Assembly: GCA_947445425.1 (NCBI GenBank)
Contig: CANFFA010000034.1
Location: forward strand, 1-11,660
Reading direction: 5' to 3'
Length of the DNA: 11,660 bases
Source of the DNA: Paludibacteraceae bacterium
Lineage (GTDB): Bacteria > Bacteroidota > Bacteroidia > Bacteroidales > Paludibacteraceae
Shown: piece by piece, positions 1 to 8,831 of the stretch
How the letters are laid out: each line of letters begins with the position of its first letter
Position numbering within the stretch: the stretch's first letter is position 1
Made by a program: the position numbers and the translations under genes
The notes under the pieces: generated by a model
Told to the model about the DNA's origin: nothing
Database searches by the model: none
Seen by the model: the letters and a program-made list of their open reading frames with translations, nothing else

Positions 1-1392
1 ACAGAAATTGACATTACAAATATACAGTTTGACTCCAGAAAAGTGGAAAAAGGTTCACTTTTCGTTGCAACACGCGGAACTGCCTCCGATGGGCACAACT
101 TCATTTCTATGGCCATTGAGAAAGGAGCCGTTGCAGTAGTTTGTGAAGAATTACCAACAGAAATAGCCGCAAATCTCACTTACTTACAAGTCGGAAATAG
201 TGCTGAGGCTTTGGGGGAAATGGCTAGCGCATGGCACGGTTTTCCCTCCACGAAATTAAAATTAATTGGTGTCACAGGCACAAATGGCAAAACAACGATT
301 GCAACTTTATTGTACAATCTTTTTTGCAAACTAGGATACAAAACTGGCTTGCTATCAACTGTTTGCAACTATATTGACGGGAAAGCAATAGAAGCCACCC
401 ATACAACACCCGATGCATTGGCATTAAATGAATTGTTGCAACAAATGCTTGACGCAGGTTGTGAATATGTATTTATGGAAGTAAGTTCACATGCAGTAGA
501 ACAAAGTCGAATAGCAGGATTGGATTTTGATGGTGGGATTTTCACCAACCTCACGCGTGATCATATTGATTATCATCTTACTTTTGAAAACTATTTAAAA
601 GCAAAAAAACGATTCTTTGATGAATTACCATCAGATGCTTTTGCACTAACAAATGCGGATGACAAAAATGGATTGGTAATGTTGCAAAATTCAAAAGCAA
701 CTAAATACAGCTATTCTTTGAGAAGCATGGCCGAATTCAAAACAAAGATATTGGAACATGGATTTGAAGGAATGTTACTCGAAATAAATGATATCGAAGT
801 AAATGTGCCTTTTATAGGACGTTTCAATGCAAGTAACTTATCTGCTGTTTTTGGAGCAGCTATTTTATTGGGTCAAGACAAAATGGAAGTATTGCGCATC
901 ATTAGCTCTTTACATTCAGTAGCGGGTCGTTTTGAAACTTTTCATTCCCCAAGTGGTTATACAGCCATTGTAGATTATGCACATACACCAGATGCCCTTA
1001 CTAACGTCATCAGCACGATTAACCAAATACTGGAAGGGAACGGAAGACTCATTACTGTGGTAGGTTGTGGTGGTAATCGTGACAAAGGAAAACGTCCGAT
1101 GATGGCACGTGAAGCTGCAAATGGAAGTTGGAAGAGTATATTCACTTCAGACAATCCGCGTTTTGAAGAACCGCAAGATATCTTAAACGAAATGCTAGCA
1201 GGTTTAGATCCTGTAGAGAAATCGAAAAGTTTGACGATACTTGATAGAAAAGAAGCAATACGTACCGCCTGTGCATTGGCACAAGCTGGTGATGTTGTTT
1301 TGGTGGCTGGAAAAGGTCATGAAGATTATCAAATCATACAAGGTATTAAACATCATTTCGACGACAGAGAAGTTGTAAAATCATGTTTTTAA
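1..1392 (+). CDS. murE: UDP-MurNAc-L-Ala-D-Glu:meso-diaminopimelate ligase MurE (5' partial)
   Basis: Cytoplasmic ATP-dependent Mur ligase that adds the third stem-peptide residue to UDP-MurNAc-L-Ala-D-Glu. The frame is open to the left edge, so the start lies upstream; 463 residues are visible and roughly 20 are missing by comparison with E. coli MurE. Counting from the edge, the N-terminal UDP-binding domain has the DSR motif at 11-13 and 'SDGHNF' near 29-34. The P-loop GTNGKTT is at 93-99, TTPDALAL at 135-142, EVSSH at 160-164 and TRDHIDYH at 185-192. K202 is the probable carbamylated lysine. DNPR at 384-387 is the motif that in this family marks meso-diaminopimelate specificity rather than lysine. 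GKGHEDYQ lies near the C-terminus. The GTG at 43 is not the start, because conserved MurE residues precede it. mraY follows after 44 bp. The diaminopimelate call rests on the motif alone. Confidence 0.97.
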   Translation, partial: TEIDITNIQFDSRKVEKGSLFVATRGTASDGHNFISMAIEKGAVAVVCEELPTEIAANLTYLQVGNSAEALGEMASAWHGFPSTKLKLIGVTGTNGKTTIATLLYNLFCKLGYKTGLLSTVCNYIDGKAIEATHTTPDALALNELLQQMLDAGCEYVFMEVSSHAVEQSRIAGLDFDGGIFTNLTRDHIDYHLTFENYLKAKKRFFDELPSDAFALTNADDKNGLVMLQNSKATKYSYSLRSMAEFKTKILEHGFEGMLLEINDIEVNVPFIGRFNASNLSAVFGAAILLGQDKMEVLRIISSLHSVAGRFETFHSPSGYTAIVDYAHTPDALTNVISTINQILEGNGRLITVVGCGGNRDKGKRPMMAREAANGSWKSIFTSDNPRFEEPQDILNEMLAGLDPVEKSKSLTILDRKEAIRTACALAQAGDVVLVAGKGHEDYQIIQGIKHHFDDREVVKSCF

Positions 1393-1436
1393 GAGAAAAC
1401 ATAAAGTTTTAATTTTAAATTATTAATTACATTCAT

Positions 1437-2699
1437 ATGTTGTATCATCTACTACAATTTTTAAGTAATATTTTTGATATTCCTGGAGGAGGATTATTCA
1501 ATTTCATTTCCTTTAGAACTGGTCTTGCCTTTATCCTGGCTTTACTTACCTCTACCATATTTGGTCGTAGAATCATTGACTATTTACAAAAGAAACAGAT
1601 CGGAGAAACGATTAGAGACTTAGGACTTGAAGGTCAAATGAGCAAGAAAGGGACTCCAACCATGGGAGGAATTATCATCATTTTAGCGATTTTAGTTCCT
1701 ACCTTATTATTGGCGAACCTCACCAATACTTATGTTTTACTAATGATTATCACTACGATATGGATGGGGATCATTGGCTTAACTGACGATTATATAAAAG
1801 TATTCCTAAAAAACAAGGATGGCTTAAAAGGAAAGTTCAAAGTAGTAGGACAAGTAGGCTTAGGTCTAATTGTGGGTATTACCATGTATTTGAGTCCGAG
1901 CATGGTTATTAGAGAAAATATTGAAGTGAAAGTGAAATCGCGGGTAACCAATGTCCACTATTCTAAAATCAATATTAAATCGACTCAAACAACCATACCG
2001 TTTGTGAAAAATAATAACTTTGATTATGCAGATGTCTTTGATACTTTAGGAGAAAAAGCACAAGATTATGGATGGGTTTTATTCGGATTAATGACTATTT
2101 TCATTGTAACGGCAGTTTCAAATGGCGCTAATCTTACAGATGGTCTGGATGGACTGGCGACAGGCTCCTCTGCCATTATGGGTATAACACTTGGAATACT
2201 GGCGTACGTTTCTGGGAATATAAACTATGCAGGATATCTGAATATCATGTACTTACCTGGAACAGGAGAACTTCTTGTTTTTGCTGGAGCATTTATGGGG
2301 GCTACCATTGGATTTTTATGGTACAATGCTTTTCCGGCACAAGTATTTATGGGTGATACCGGTAGTTTAACTTTGGGTGGAATCATTGCAGTATTTGCCA
2401 TCATCATTCGAAAAGAGCTTTTGATTCCAATTTTATGTGGCGTATTCTTAATCGAAAATCTTTCAGTCATTCTTCAGGTTGGATTTTTTAAATTCACTAA
2501 AAAGCGAACCGGCGTTGGACAAAGAATTTTCAAAATGACACCACTACATCACCATTACCAAAAACAAGGGAATGCGGGTATACAAGCGATTTTCCAAAGA
2601 CCAATACAGGCACTTCCAGAGTCAAAAATTGTCGTACGATTTTGGATTGTCGGAATTATATTGGCAGCAATAACGATTATTACACTAAAAATCAGATAA
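1437..2699 (+). CDS. mraY: Phospho-MurNAc-pentapeptide transferase MraY
   Basis: Integral membrane enzyme that transfers phospho-MurNAc-pentapeptide from the UDP precursor to undecaprenyl phosphate, giving lipid I. It is strongly hydrophobic with multiple membrane segments. Visible motifs are GTPTMGG at 72-78, the Asp pair in LTDDYIK (D117, D118), [10 protein letters not shown] at 232-241, [10 protein letters not shown] at 305-314 and PLHHHY at 369-374. These are the magnesium and substrate sites of the family. At 420 residues it is about 60 longer than E. coli MraY. The excess lies mainly in a polar stretch at about 155-195, predicted to be an extracytoplasmic loop, and in about 14 extra residues at 379-393 just after the HHH motif. 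The ATG at 1437 places the first membrane segment normally and has no clear Shine-Dalgarno sequence. murF, which separates murE and mraY in E. coli, is absent here. Confidence 0.98.
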   Translation: MLYHLLQFLSNIFDIPGGGLFNFISFRTGLAFILALLTSTIFGRRIIDYLQKKQIGETIRDLGLEGQMSKKGTPTMGGIIIILAILVPTLLLANLTNTYVLLMIITTIWMGIIGLTDDYIKVFLKNKDGLKGKFKVVGQVGLGLIVGITMYLSPSMVIRENIEVKVKSRVTNVHYSKINIKSTQTTIPFVKNNNFDYADVFDTLGEKAQDYGWVLFGLMTIFIVTAVSNGANLTDGLDGLATGSSAIMGITLGILAYVSGNINYAGYLNIMYLPGTGELLVFAGAFMGATIGFLWYNAFPAQVFMGDTGSLTLGGIIAVFAIIIRKELLIPILCGVFLIENLSVILQVGFFKFTKKRTGVGQRIFKMTPLHHHYQKQGNAGIQAIFQRPIQALPESKIVVRFWIVGIILAAITIITLKIR

Positions 2700-2712
2700 G
2701 ATTTGTAAACTA

Positions 2713-2748
2713 TGCCATGTTTCAGAAATAATCAATGGCAGATTTTTT
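2713..2748 (+). terminator. Weak hairpin plus T-run between mraY and murD
   Basis: The arms TGCCAT (2713-2718) and ATGGCA (2735-2740) are perfect reverse complements around a 16-nt loop, and a run of six T follows at 2743-2748. This resembles a weak intrinsic terminator or attenuator. The stem is only 6 bp and the loop is long, so it may be chance. It sits in the longest gap inside the cell-wall gene series (69 bp), where full termination would cut off murD and ftsW. Partial read-through or RNA processing is more plausible than a true operon end. Confidence 0.25.
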
Positions 2749-2768
2749 ATTAGTATATTATTGAAAGC

Positions 2769-4103
2769 ATGAAACGAATTGTAATTCTTGGTGGAGGTGA
2801 AAGTGGCGCAGGAGCTGCAGTATTGGCAAAAAAGCAAGGATTTGATGTCTTTGTTTCTGATTTATCAGAGATAAAAAGTCAATATAAAAAGTTGCTTAAC
2901 GAAGAAGGTATTGCTTGGGAAGAAAAAAAACACACAGAAAGTCTGATTATTAATGCAGATGAAGTTATTAAAAGTCCTGGTATACCTGACAAAGCACCAT
3001 TAATTAAACAATTAAAGAATTTAGGTACAAGCATAATTTCTGAAATTGAATTCGCTGGTAGATATTCAAATGCCAAAATGATCTGTATTACAGGCAGTAA
3101 TGGGAAAACAACGACCACCATGTTGCTGTATCACCTACTCAAAAATGCTGGATTAAATGTTGGACTTGCAGGCAATGTTGGTCAAAGTTTGGCATTACAG
3201 GTCGCAACTGAGAATTACGACTTTTATGTAGTTGAACTCAGTAGCTTTCAATTGGATGGTATGTATAAATTCAAGGCCGACCTTGCTATTTTACTGAACA
3301 TAACGCCTGATCATTTGGATAGATATGATTATAATTTTCAGAATTATGTAGATTCAAAATTCCGAATCATTCAAAATCAAGGTCCAGAAAATGCATTTAT
3401 ATATTGGGAAAATGACCCTGTCATAAAAGCAGAACTAGCAAAACGAAACATAAACTCGACGCTTTATCCCTTTGCAATTGATAAAACCGAAAAAACAAGT
3501 GCATTTGTTATCCAAAATGAATTATTTATCAATACACTAAAATCTTCTTTACAAATGTCTATTTCTGAATTAGCACTACAAGGCATACACAACACTTACA
3601 ACTCAATGGCAGCTGGAATTGCAGCCTCTATTGTAAATGTAAAAAAAGAAAACATCAAAGAATCACTACAAGATTTTCAAGGAGTTGAGCATAGATTGGA
3701 ATATGTTGCTACGGTTCGGAACATTAGGTTTATAAATGATTCCAAAGCCACGAATGTTAATTCTTGTTGGTATGCCCTACAGAGCATAAAAACTCCAGTG
3801 GTACTCATTATCGGTGGAACAGACAAAGGAAATGACTATACAGAAATAGAAGCATTGGTAGAAGAGAAGGTAAAAGGAATGGTGTTTTTAGGTCTCGACA
3901 ACACTGCATTGCATAATTTCTTCGACTCAAAAACAAATAATATCGTAGAAGCTCAGTCCATGGAAGCTGCAGTAAAGGCTGCTTACGAAATGGGCAAAGA
4001 TGGCGATGCAGTATTACTTTCACCTTGCTGCGCAAGCTTTGATCTTTTCCAAAACTACGAAGACAGAGGAAGACAGTTTAAAAAATGTGTCAAAACACTG
4101 TAA
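2769..4103 (+). CDS. murD: UDP-MurNAc-L-alanine:D-glutamate ligase MurD
   Basis: Cytoplasmic Mur ligase that adds D-glutamate to UDP-MurNAc-L-Ala using ATP. At 444 residues it is of normal family length (E. coli 437). The N-terminal Rossmann-like domain opens with GGGESGAGAAVLA (8-20). The central ATPase domain has the P-loop GSNGKTTT (109-116), ELSSFQLD (156-163) and NITPDHLDRY (177-186), with K197 as the probable carbamylated lysine in YVDSKFR. The C-terminal domain has NDSKATN (323-329), GGTDKG (349-354) and SPCCASFDLFQNYEDRG (418-434), the signature that separates MurD from MurC, MurE and MurF. The ATG at 2769 directly precedes the conserved beta strand of the Rossmann fold, which fixes the start. 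It lies between mraY and ftsW, the usual dcw position. Confidence 0.98.
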   Translation: MKRIVILGGGESGAGAAVLAKKQGFDVFVSDLSEIKSQYKKLLNEEGIAWEEKKHTESLIINADEVIKSPGIPDKAPLIKQLKNLGTSIISEIEFAGRYSNAKMICITGSNGKTTTTMLLYHLLKNAGLNVGLAGNVGQSLALQVATENYDFYVVELSSFQLDGMYKFKADLAILLNITPDHLDRYDYNFQNYVDSKFRIIQNQGPENAFIYWENDPVIKAELAKRNINSTLYPFAIDKTEKTSAFVIQNELFINTLKSSLQMSISELALQGIHNTYNSMAAGIAASIVNVKKENIKESLQDFQGVEHRLEYVATVRNIRFINDSKATNVNSCWYALQSIKTPVVLIIGGTDKGNDYTEIEALVEEKVKGMVFLGLDNTALHNFFDSKTNNIVEAQSMEAAVKAAYEMGKDGDAVLLSPCCASFDLFQNYEDRGRQFKKCVKTL

Positions 4104-4146
4104 AATGATATTATTCTAAAAACTCTATTAGAGAAGAAAACAAAAA

Positions 4147-5367
4147 ATGAAAGCCCTCCTAAAAAAATATGTCATTGGCGATACAACCCTTTGGATTGTG
4201 TTTATTGCACTTTGTATCATTTCAGCAATTGAAATGTACAGTGCATCAAGTACTTTGGCCTACAGCGCTGAAAATTCAGCAAGTCCAATGCTTCGTCACG
4301 TTGGATTTTTATTGGGCGGAATCATTATTGCCATTGGGGTTCATTTTGTATCCTACAAACACATTAGAATGGCTGCCTATTTAGGCTTAGGTATTTCAGC
4401 AGTTTTATTGGTATGGGTTTTACTCAAAGGGGTTACTGAAAATGGTGCTTCTAGGTGGTTGATTATTCTAGGCATAAAATTCCAACCCTCAGAGCTCGCT
4501 AAATTATCTGTCATTATCGTCGCAGCAGATTTTATATCAAGAATAAAAGACAGAGAGAAAGACGAATGGAAGTATTTCAAATATACGCTAATACTACTTA
4601 GCGTCATTGGATCACTCATCTTATTTGACAATTTCTCAACTGCCTTTTTACTCTGTGTAGTGGTTTTTATCATGATGTTTATTGGTCGAATTTCACTACT
4701 GAAACTAGGTGGTATAGCTGGGATAGCCATTGGCGTATTAATTATTTGCTTTTTATTAGTGTCGGTCGTTCCTAAAAGTTACCTTCCGAAACGTGCTCAA
4801 ACATGGGCAAATCGTATTGATGATTACAAGAAAGAGAAAAAAGACAAAAAAAACAAATACGTCATTACAGACAAAAACCGACAAGTGCAGCATGGTAGAA
4901 TTGCAATTGCACGTGGTGGCACTTTCGGGCTGATGCCTGGCAATAGTATAGAACGAGACTATTTACCACACGCATATTCAGATTTTATTTACGCCATTAT
5001 TATAGAAGAAATGGGATTGGCAGGAGGAATTGCTGTTATACTTTTGTACCTCGTCTTGCTATACAGAGCAGGGCGAATTGCAACCAATTGCGATACTGTA
5101 TTCCCTGCATTACTGGTAATAGGATTATCACTTATGATTGTTATTCAGGCCTTTATAAGTATGTCAGTAGCAACAAGTCTAGGACCAGTAACTGGTCAAC
5201 CATTACCTTTAATTAGTAGAGGGGGTACATCTATATTAATAACAGGAATATACTTTGGAATCATTTTCGGTGTTACTCGCCAGTTAAAAACTGAAACAAT
5301 GGAAAAAGGCGAAATTGAAGAAAAAGAAGACGAGAACATGCCTGTTGTAGCACTTGAAAGCCTCTAA
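4147..5367 (+). CDS. ftsW: Septal peptidoglycan glycosyltransferase FtsW (SEDS family)
   Basis: Polytopic SEDS-family protein. FtsW polymerises lipid II into glycan strands at the septum with its partner class B penicillin-binding protein FtsI, whose gene normally lies upstream in this cluster, outside the window. The 406 residues contain about ten hydrophobic segments. Family motifs are ENGASRWL (98-105), FQPSELAKL (112-120), LPHAYSDFIYAIIIEE (273-288) and PVTGQPLPLISRGGTS (347-362). D279 aligns with the catalytic Asp of RodA and FtsW. A hydrophilic lysine-rich insertion (KKEKKDKKNK, 228-237) lies in the large extracytoplasmic loop before the catalytic motif, and the C-terminal tail is acidic and cytoplasmic. 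FtsW and RodA are hard to tell apart by motif. The FtsW call rests on the position between murD and murG. The ATG follows an A-rich leader without a strong Shine-Dalgarno sequence. Confidence 0.95.
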   Translation: MKALLKKYVIGDTTLWIVFIALCIISAIEMYSASSTLAYSAENSASPMLRHVGFLLGGIIIAIGVHFVSYKHIRMAAYLGLGISAVLLVWVLLKGVTENGASRWLIILGIKFQPSELAKLSVIIVAADFISRIKDREKDEWKYFKYTLILLSVIGSLILFDNFSTAFLLCVVVFIMMFIGRISLLKLGGIAGIAIGVLIICFLLVSVVPKSYLPKRAQTWANRIDDYKKEKKDKKNKYVITDKNRQVQHGRIAIARGGTFGLMPGNSIERDYLPHAYSDFIYAIIIEEMGLAGGIAVILLYLVLLYRAGRIATNCDTVFPALLVIGLSLMIVIQAFISMSVATSLGPVTGQPLPLISRGGTSILITGIYFGIIFGVTRQLKTETMEKGEIEEKEDENMPVVALESL

Positions 5368-5415
5368 ATCACTATTATTTAAGGGAATAATATCAAATTA
5401 GCAATCTATTTTCAG

Positions 5416-6516
5416 ATGAAAAAATTTAAATTCATTATCAGCGGAGGAGGTACAGGCGGACATATTTTCCCAGCCATAAGCATCGCTAATGCCATAAAGA
5501 AACAGCTACCCGAGGCAGATATACTTTTTGTTGGCGCACTGGGACGCATGGAGATGGAGCGTATTCCAGCTGCAGGATACAAAATTATAGGATTACCCAT
5601 CAATGGTTTTGATCGAAAAAATCTTCTTAAAAACATAAAAGTTTTGTGGAATTTAATGTTTAGTTTAATACAAGCTAGGCGTATAATCAAGGAGTTTAAA
5701 CCTGACATTGCCATTGGTGTTGGAGGTTATGCAAGTGCACCGACCTTGCGTGCAGCAGCTGCTTTGGGAATTCCGACGCTAATCCAGGAGCAAAATTCAT
5801 ATGCTGGCGTTACTAATAAATTATTGGCAAAAAAAGCTGCGAAAATTTGTGTGGCATACGAGGGAATGGAGAAATTTTTTCCTAAAAACAAAATTGAACT
5901 TACTGGAAATCCAGTTCGTCAAGACCTTTTTACCATCCATCCAAAAAGCAATGAAGCATACAATTTTTTCGGATTTGATCCAAGTATAAAAACGATTTTG
6001 ATTGTGGGTGGTAGTTTGGGTGCAAGAACGATTAATCAAAGCATTATTGCCCAACTTGAACTCATTTCTAAATCAGAAATACAAATCATCTGGCAGACAG
6101 GCAAATTTTACATTGAAGCTGCAAAAACTGCTGCTGAAAACTACAGCTCCCCTCGCCTATTGGTAACCGATTTCGTTTCAAGAATGGATTTAGCATATTC
6201 AATTGCCGACTTGGTCATTTCACGAGCAGGCGCTAGCTCTATCTCTGAGTTGTGTTTACTATCGAAACCAGTTATTTTAGTACCTTCGCCGAATGTTGCT
6301 GAAGATCATCAAACACAAAATGCATTGGCATTGGTACAAAAAAATGCTGCCATAATGATACGAGACAATGAAGCCAAAGACCAGCTGGTAATCAAAGCTT
6401 TAGAATTAGTAAAAAACGAGCAAGAACTAAAGAGACTTAGTTCCAACATATTAAAATTGGCAGAACTCAACTCTGCCGATAGAATTGCAGATGAGGTACT
6501 GAAATTAATTAGATAG
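5416..6516 (+). CDS. murG: UDP-GlcNAc:lipid I N-acetylglucosaminyltransferase MurG
   Basis: Peripheral inner-membrane GT-B glycosyltransferase (family GT28) that adds GlcNAc to lipid I, giving lipid II, the substrate used by FtsW. At 366 residues it is of usual length. The N-terminal domain has the glycine-rich loop GGGTGGHIFP (10-19) with conserved H16, GVGGYAS (101-107) and QEQN (124-127). The C-terminal UDP-GlcNAc domain has the second glycine loop GGSLGAR (198-204), QTGK (227-230), SRAGASSISE (269-278) with the sugar-contacting E278, and DHQTQNA (297-303). The ATG at 5416 sits just before the conserved first beta strand. The upstream gap of 48 bp shows no clear Shine-Dalgarno sequence. 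No unusual features were seen. Confidence 0.98.
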   Translation: MKKFKFIISGGGTGGHIFPAISIANAIKKQLPEADILFVGALGRMEMERIPAAGYKIIGLPINGFDRKNLLKNIKVLWNLMFSLIQARRIIKEFKPDIAIGVGGYASAPTLRAAAALGIPTLIQEQNSYAGVTNKLLAKKAAKICVAYEGMEKFFPKNKIELTGNPVRQDLFTIHPKSNEAYNFFGFDPSIKTILIVGGSLGARTINQSIIAQLELISKSEIQIIWQTGKFYIEAAKTAAENYSSPRLLVTDFVSRMDLAYSIADLVISRAGASSISELCLLSKPVILVPSPNVAEDHQTQNALALVQKNAAIMIRDNEAKDQLVIKALELVKNEQELKRLSSNILKLAELNSADRIADEVLKLIR

Positions 6517-6551
6517 TTAAGCGTTTCAAGAAAAGAGTTACAAATACAAAG

Positions 6552-7952
6552 ATGAATACATTTACAAAATATTATTTTCTAGGCATAGGTGGAATTGGCA
6601 TGAGTGCATTGGCACGATATTTTAATTCAAAAGGCTTTCAAGTAGCCGGCTATGACCGAACAGAAACGAAACTAACCAAAGAGCTACAAGCTGAAGGTAT
6701 TGGGGTGTGCTTTGATGAAGACATTACTCAAATTCCAGAAGATTTCAAAAAAGAGAAGAATACTTTGGTGGTAATTACTCCAGCCGTTCCAAAAAATCAC
6801 CCACAACTGCTCTATTTTCAAGAGCAAAATTTCAATATTCAAAAAAGAGCACAAGTTCTGGGAAGTATTACCAAACAGAGCAAAGGCATCTGTATAGCCG
6901 GAACACATGGTAAAACGACAACTTCCACAATAGCAGCACATTTACTGTATCAATCGCATGTAAATTGCAATGCATTTTTGGGAGGCATTGCAAACAATTA
7001 CAAAACAAATCTGTTAGTATCAAAAGAGAGTAACTTAGTTGTGATTGAAGCCGACGAATATGACCGTTCCTTTCATCAACTATCTCCCTATATGGCGGTC
7101 ATCACTTCTGCCGATCCAGACCATTTGGATATATACGAAACAGCTGATGCATTTCGTGAAAGTTTTGAGCATTTTACATCATTAATCAGAACAGGTGGTG
7201 TCTTAATCATGCGTAAAGGAATTGACATTGTACCTCAATTAAAAAAAGGGGTAAAATTATACACTTACTCTATGGACGAAGGCGGTGATTTTAGTGCCGA
7301 AAACATTAGAACTTCTAATGGTGAAATCCGTTTTGACTTTGTTACTCCAACCGACCGCGTTGCAAATGTGCGATTGGGCGTTCCTGCTCGTATCAATATC
7401 GAAAATAGCGTAGCAGCTATGGCCTTGGCTTGGCTCAATGGAGTTACTGCCGAAGAATTAAGAGCAGGAATATCATCATTTTCAGGAATTTACCGCAGAT
7501 TCAATTTAGTCTGTAAAACGGAAAAAACCGTTTATATGGATGATTATGCACACCATCCGAGCGAATTAAATGCAAGTATCTCATCCATACGGAATTTATA
7601 TCCAGACCGAAAAATAACTGGAATTTTTCAGCCCCATCTATTTTCAAGGACAAGGGATTTTGCACCAGCCTTTGCTGAAGCATTATCACAATTGGATGAA
7701 TTGATACTATTAGACATCTATCCAGCAAGAGAATTACCAATTGAAGGAGTTAGTTCGGAGATGATTTTCCGTGATGTTAAACTTGAGAACAAAACTTTGT
7801 GCTCCAGTGAAAATCTATTATCTTTGCTAAAAGAAAAAGACCTAGACGTATTGGTTACTTTTGGAGCAGGAGATATAGATAAAATGGTACCAAAGATTAA
7901 GGAACAGTTGAAAAAGTCCGTCATACCAAACGAAAGTCCAATTCAAATTTGA
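6552..7952 (+). CDS. murC: UDP-N-acetylmuramate:L-alanine ligase MurC
   Basis: Cytoplasmic Mur ligase that adds L-alanine to UDP-MurNAc with ATP, the first committed stem-peptide step. The 466 residues are within the normal range. The N-terminal nucleotide-sugar domain starts with FLGIGGIGMSALA (9-21). The ATPase core has the P-loop GTHGKTTT (117-124), EADEYDRSFH (166-175) and SADPDHLDIY (186-195). The C-terminal domain has RRF (315-317), DDYAHHPSE (330-338), PHLFSRT (361-367), DIYPARE (388-394) and GAGDID (438-443). GTHGKTT and DYAHHPSE distinguish MurC from the other Mur ligases and resemble Mpl as well. The length, the first motif and the location between murG and ftsQ favour MurC. The gene starts 35 bp after murG. 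ddl, which lies between murC and ftsQ in E. coli, is absent. Confidence 0.97.
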   Translation: MNTFTKYYFLGIGGIGMSALARYFNSKGFQVAGYDRTETKLTKELQAEGIGVCFDEDITQIPEDFKKEKNTLVVITPAVPKNHPQLLYFQEQNFNIQKRAQVLGSITKQSKGICIAGTHGKTTTSTIAAHLLYQSHVNCNAFLGGIANNYKTNLLVSKESNLVVIEADEYDRSFHQLSPYMAVITSADPDHLDIYETADAFRESFEHFTSLIRTGGVLIMRKGIDIVPQLKKGVKLYTYSMDEGGDFSAENIRTSNGEIRFDFVTPTDRVANVRLGVPARINIENSVAAMALAWLNGVTAEELRAGISSFSGIYRRFNLVCKTEKTVYMDDYAHHPSELNASISSIRNLYPDRKITGIFQPHLFSRTRDFAPAFAEALSQLDELILLDIYPARELPIEGVSSEMIFRDVKLENKTLCSSENLLSLLKEKDLDVLVTFGAGDIDKMVPKIKEQLKKSVIPNESPIQI

Positions 7953-8012
7953 AAAGGTAAAAACAATCACAAATCACTCCATTTTTCGCAATTAACTTAT
8001 TATAAAAAAAGC

Positions 8013-8831
8013 ATGAAGCCCAAATTCAAAAACATCGCAATTGGTATTGGAAGCATGCTGATACTGTTTTACGTATTTTTTGCATTGTGGCGATTTACGA
8101 AAGCGAATGGCGACAAAGTCTGTCGACGTTTCGAGATTGAATTAACAGATAGTATTCAACACCAATTAATAAGTGAAAAGGAAATTTCAGAACTACTCGA
8201 CCAACACCAATTGAATCCAATTGGTAAAACTATAAAAAGAATCAGAACAGAGGCAATAGAAAAACTACTAAAAGAAAATCCATTGATTAAAAATGCCGAA
8301 TGCTATAAAACGCCTTCAGGCATTGTTCATGTTAAGGTACATCAACGAACACCTAAATTCAGAGTCATTGGTATTGAAAGTTTTTATGTAGATACCGAAA
8401 AAAAATGGATGCCTGCAAGTCCTAATTTCTCAGCTTATGTACCGATTGTTTCAGGACGAATCACAAAGTCAATGGCTACAGGAGAGATTTTTGAATTCAT
8501 TAGTTTTCTAGAAGAAAATCCTTTTTGGAATGCACAAATTGAGCAAATTTATGTTTGTGAAAATTTAAAAATAGAACTTGTACCGAGGGTTGGAGATGCC
8601 ATAATTTCATTAGGAACATTGGAGCATTATGAATCAAAACTCGAAAAACTTCGTAAACTATATACAAAGGGCTTTAACACCATTGGATGGAATAGATACA
8701 ATCGAATAGATTTACAATACAAAGACCAAGTGATTTGCACTAAAATTGGAGTGAAGGACAGTCCAGTAAAACAAGCAAATATTGAACCACAAGACAGTAC
8801 AATTGCCCCTAAAATCGTCAGTATAATATGA
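8013..8831 (+). CDS. ftsQ: Cell division protein FtsQ (POTRA domain, bitopic)
   Basis: Bitopic inner-membrane divisome protein that links the cytoplasmic Z-ring to the periplasmic synthesis machinery, classically through FtsB and FtsL. The 272 residues show a very short basic cytoplasmic tail (MKPKFKN), one membrane helix at about 8-28, a POTRA-like region at about 38-112, and a beta domain ending near 245. The POTRA region contains 'ISEKEISELL', 'LLKENPLIKNAECYKTPSG' and 'VKVHQRTPKF'. The region after residue 245 looks disordered and is probably dispensable. Sequence conservation is low, as is usual for FtsQ, so the call leans on topology, the POTRA pattern and the position before ftsA. The stop codon overlaps the ftsA start as ATGA, suggesting translational coupling. 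I see no Shine-Dalgarno sequence before the ATG, only an A-rich leader. Confidence 0.9.
   Translation: MKPKFKNIAIGIGSMLILFYVFFALWRFTKANGDKVCRRFEIELTDSIQHQLISEKEISELLDQHQLNPIGKTIKRIRTEAIEKLLKENPLIKNAECYKTPSGIVHVKVHQRTPKFRVIGIESFYVDTEKKWMPASPNFSAYVPIVSGRITKSMATGEIFEFISFLEENPFWNAQIEQIYVCENLKIELVPRVGDAIISLGTLEHYESKLEKLRKLYTKGFNTIGWNRYNRIDLQYKDQVICTKIGVKDSPVKQANIEPQDSTIAPKIVSII

Noticed and set aside
43..45. GTG as the start codon of murE
   Set aside because: The same frame is open to position 1 and the preceding residues ([10 protein letters not shown]) match the conserved MurE N-terminal DSR region, so the true start is upstream of the window.
4121..4133. Small palindrome CTCTATTAGAG between murD and ftsW
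   Set aside because: Only four stable pairs with a three-base loop and no adjacent regulatory signal.
4377..4730. Minus-strand open frame of 117 codons
   Set aside because: It lies wholly within ftsW, shows no recognisable family pattern and mirrors the membrane-protein codon pattern of the plus strand.
4846..4853. A8 run in ftsW as a possible programmed frameshift site
   Set aside because: The frame continues intact through all downstream SEDS motifs, so no shift is needed; I see no stimulatory structure.
5373..5392. Inverted repeat TATTATT-TAAGGG-AATAATA between ftsW and murG
   Set aside because: The stem is pure A-T, no T-run follows, and such palindromes are expected by chance in AT-rich spacers.
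6552..7952. Mpl (murein tripeptide recycling ligase) instead of MurC
   Set aside because: Mpl shares several motifs, but the length, FLGIGGIGMSALA start and dcw position between murG and ftsQ favour MurC.
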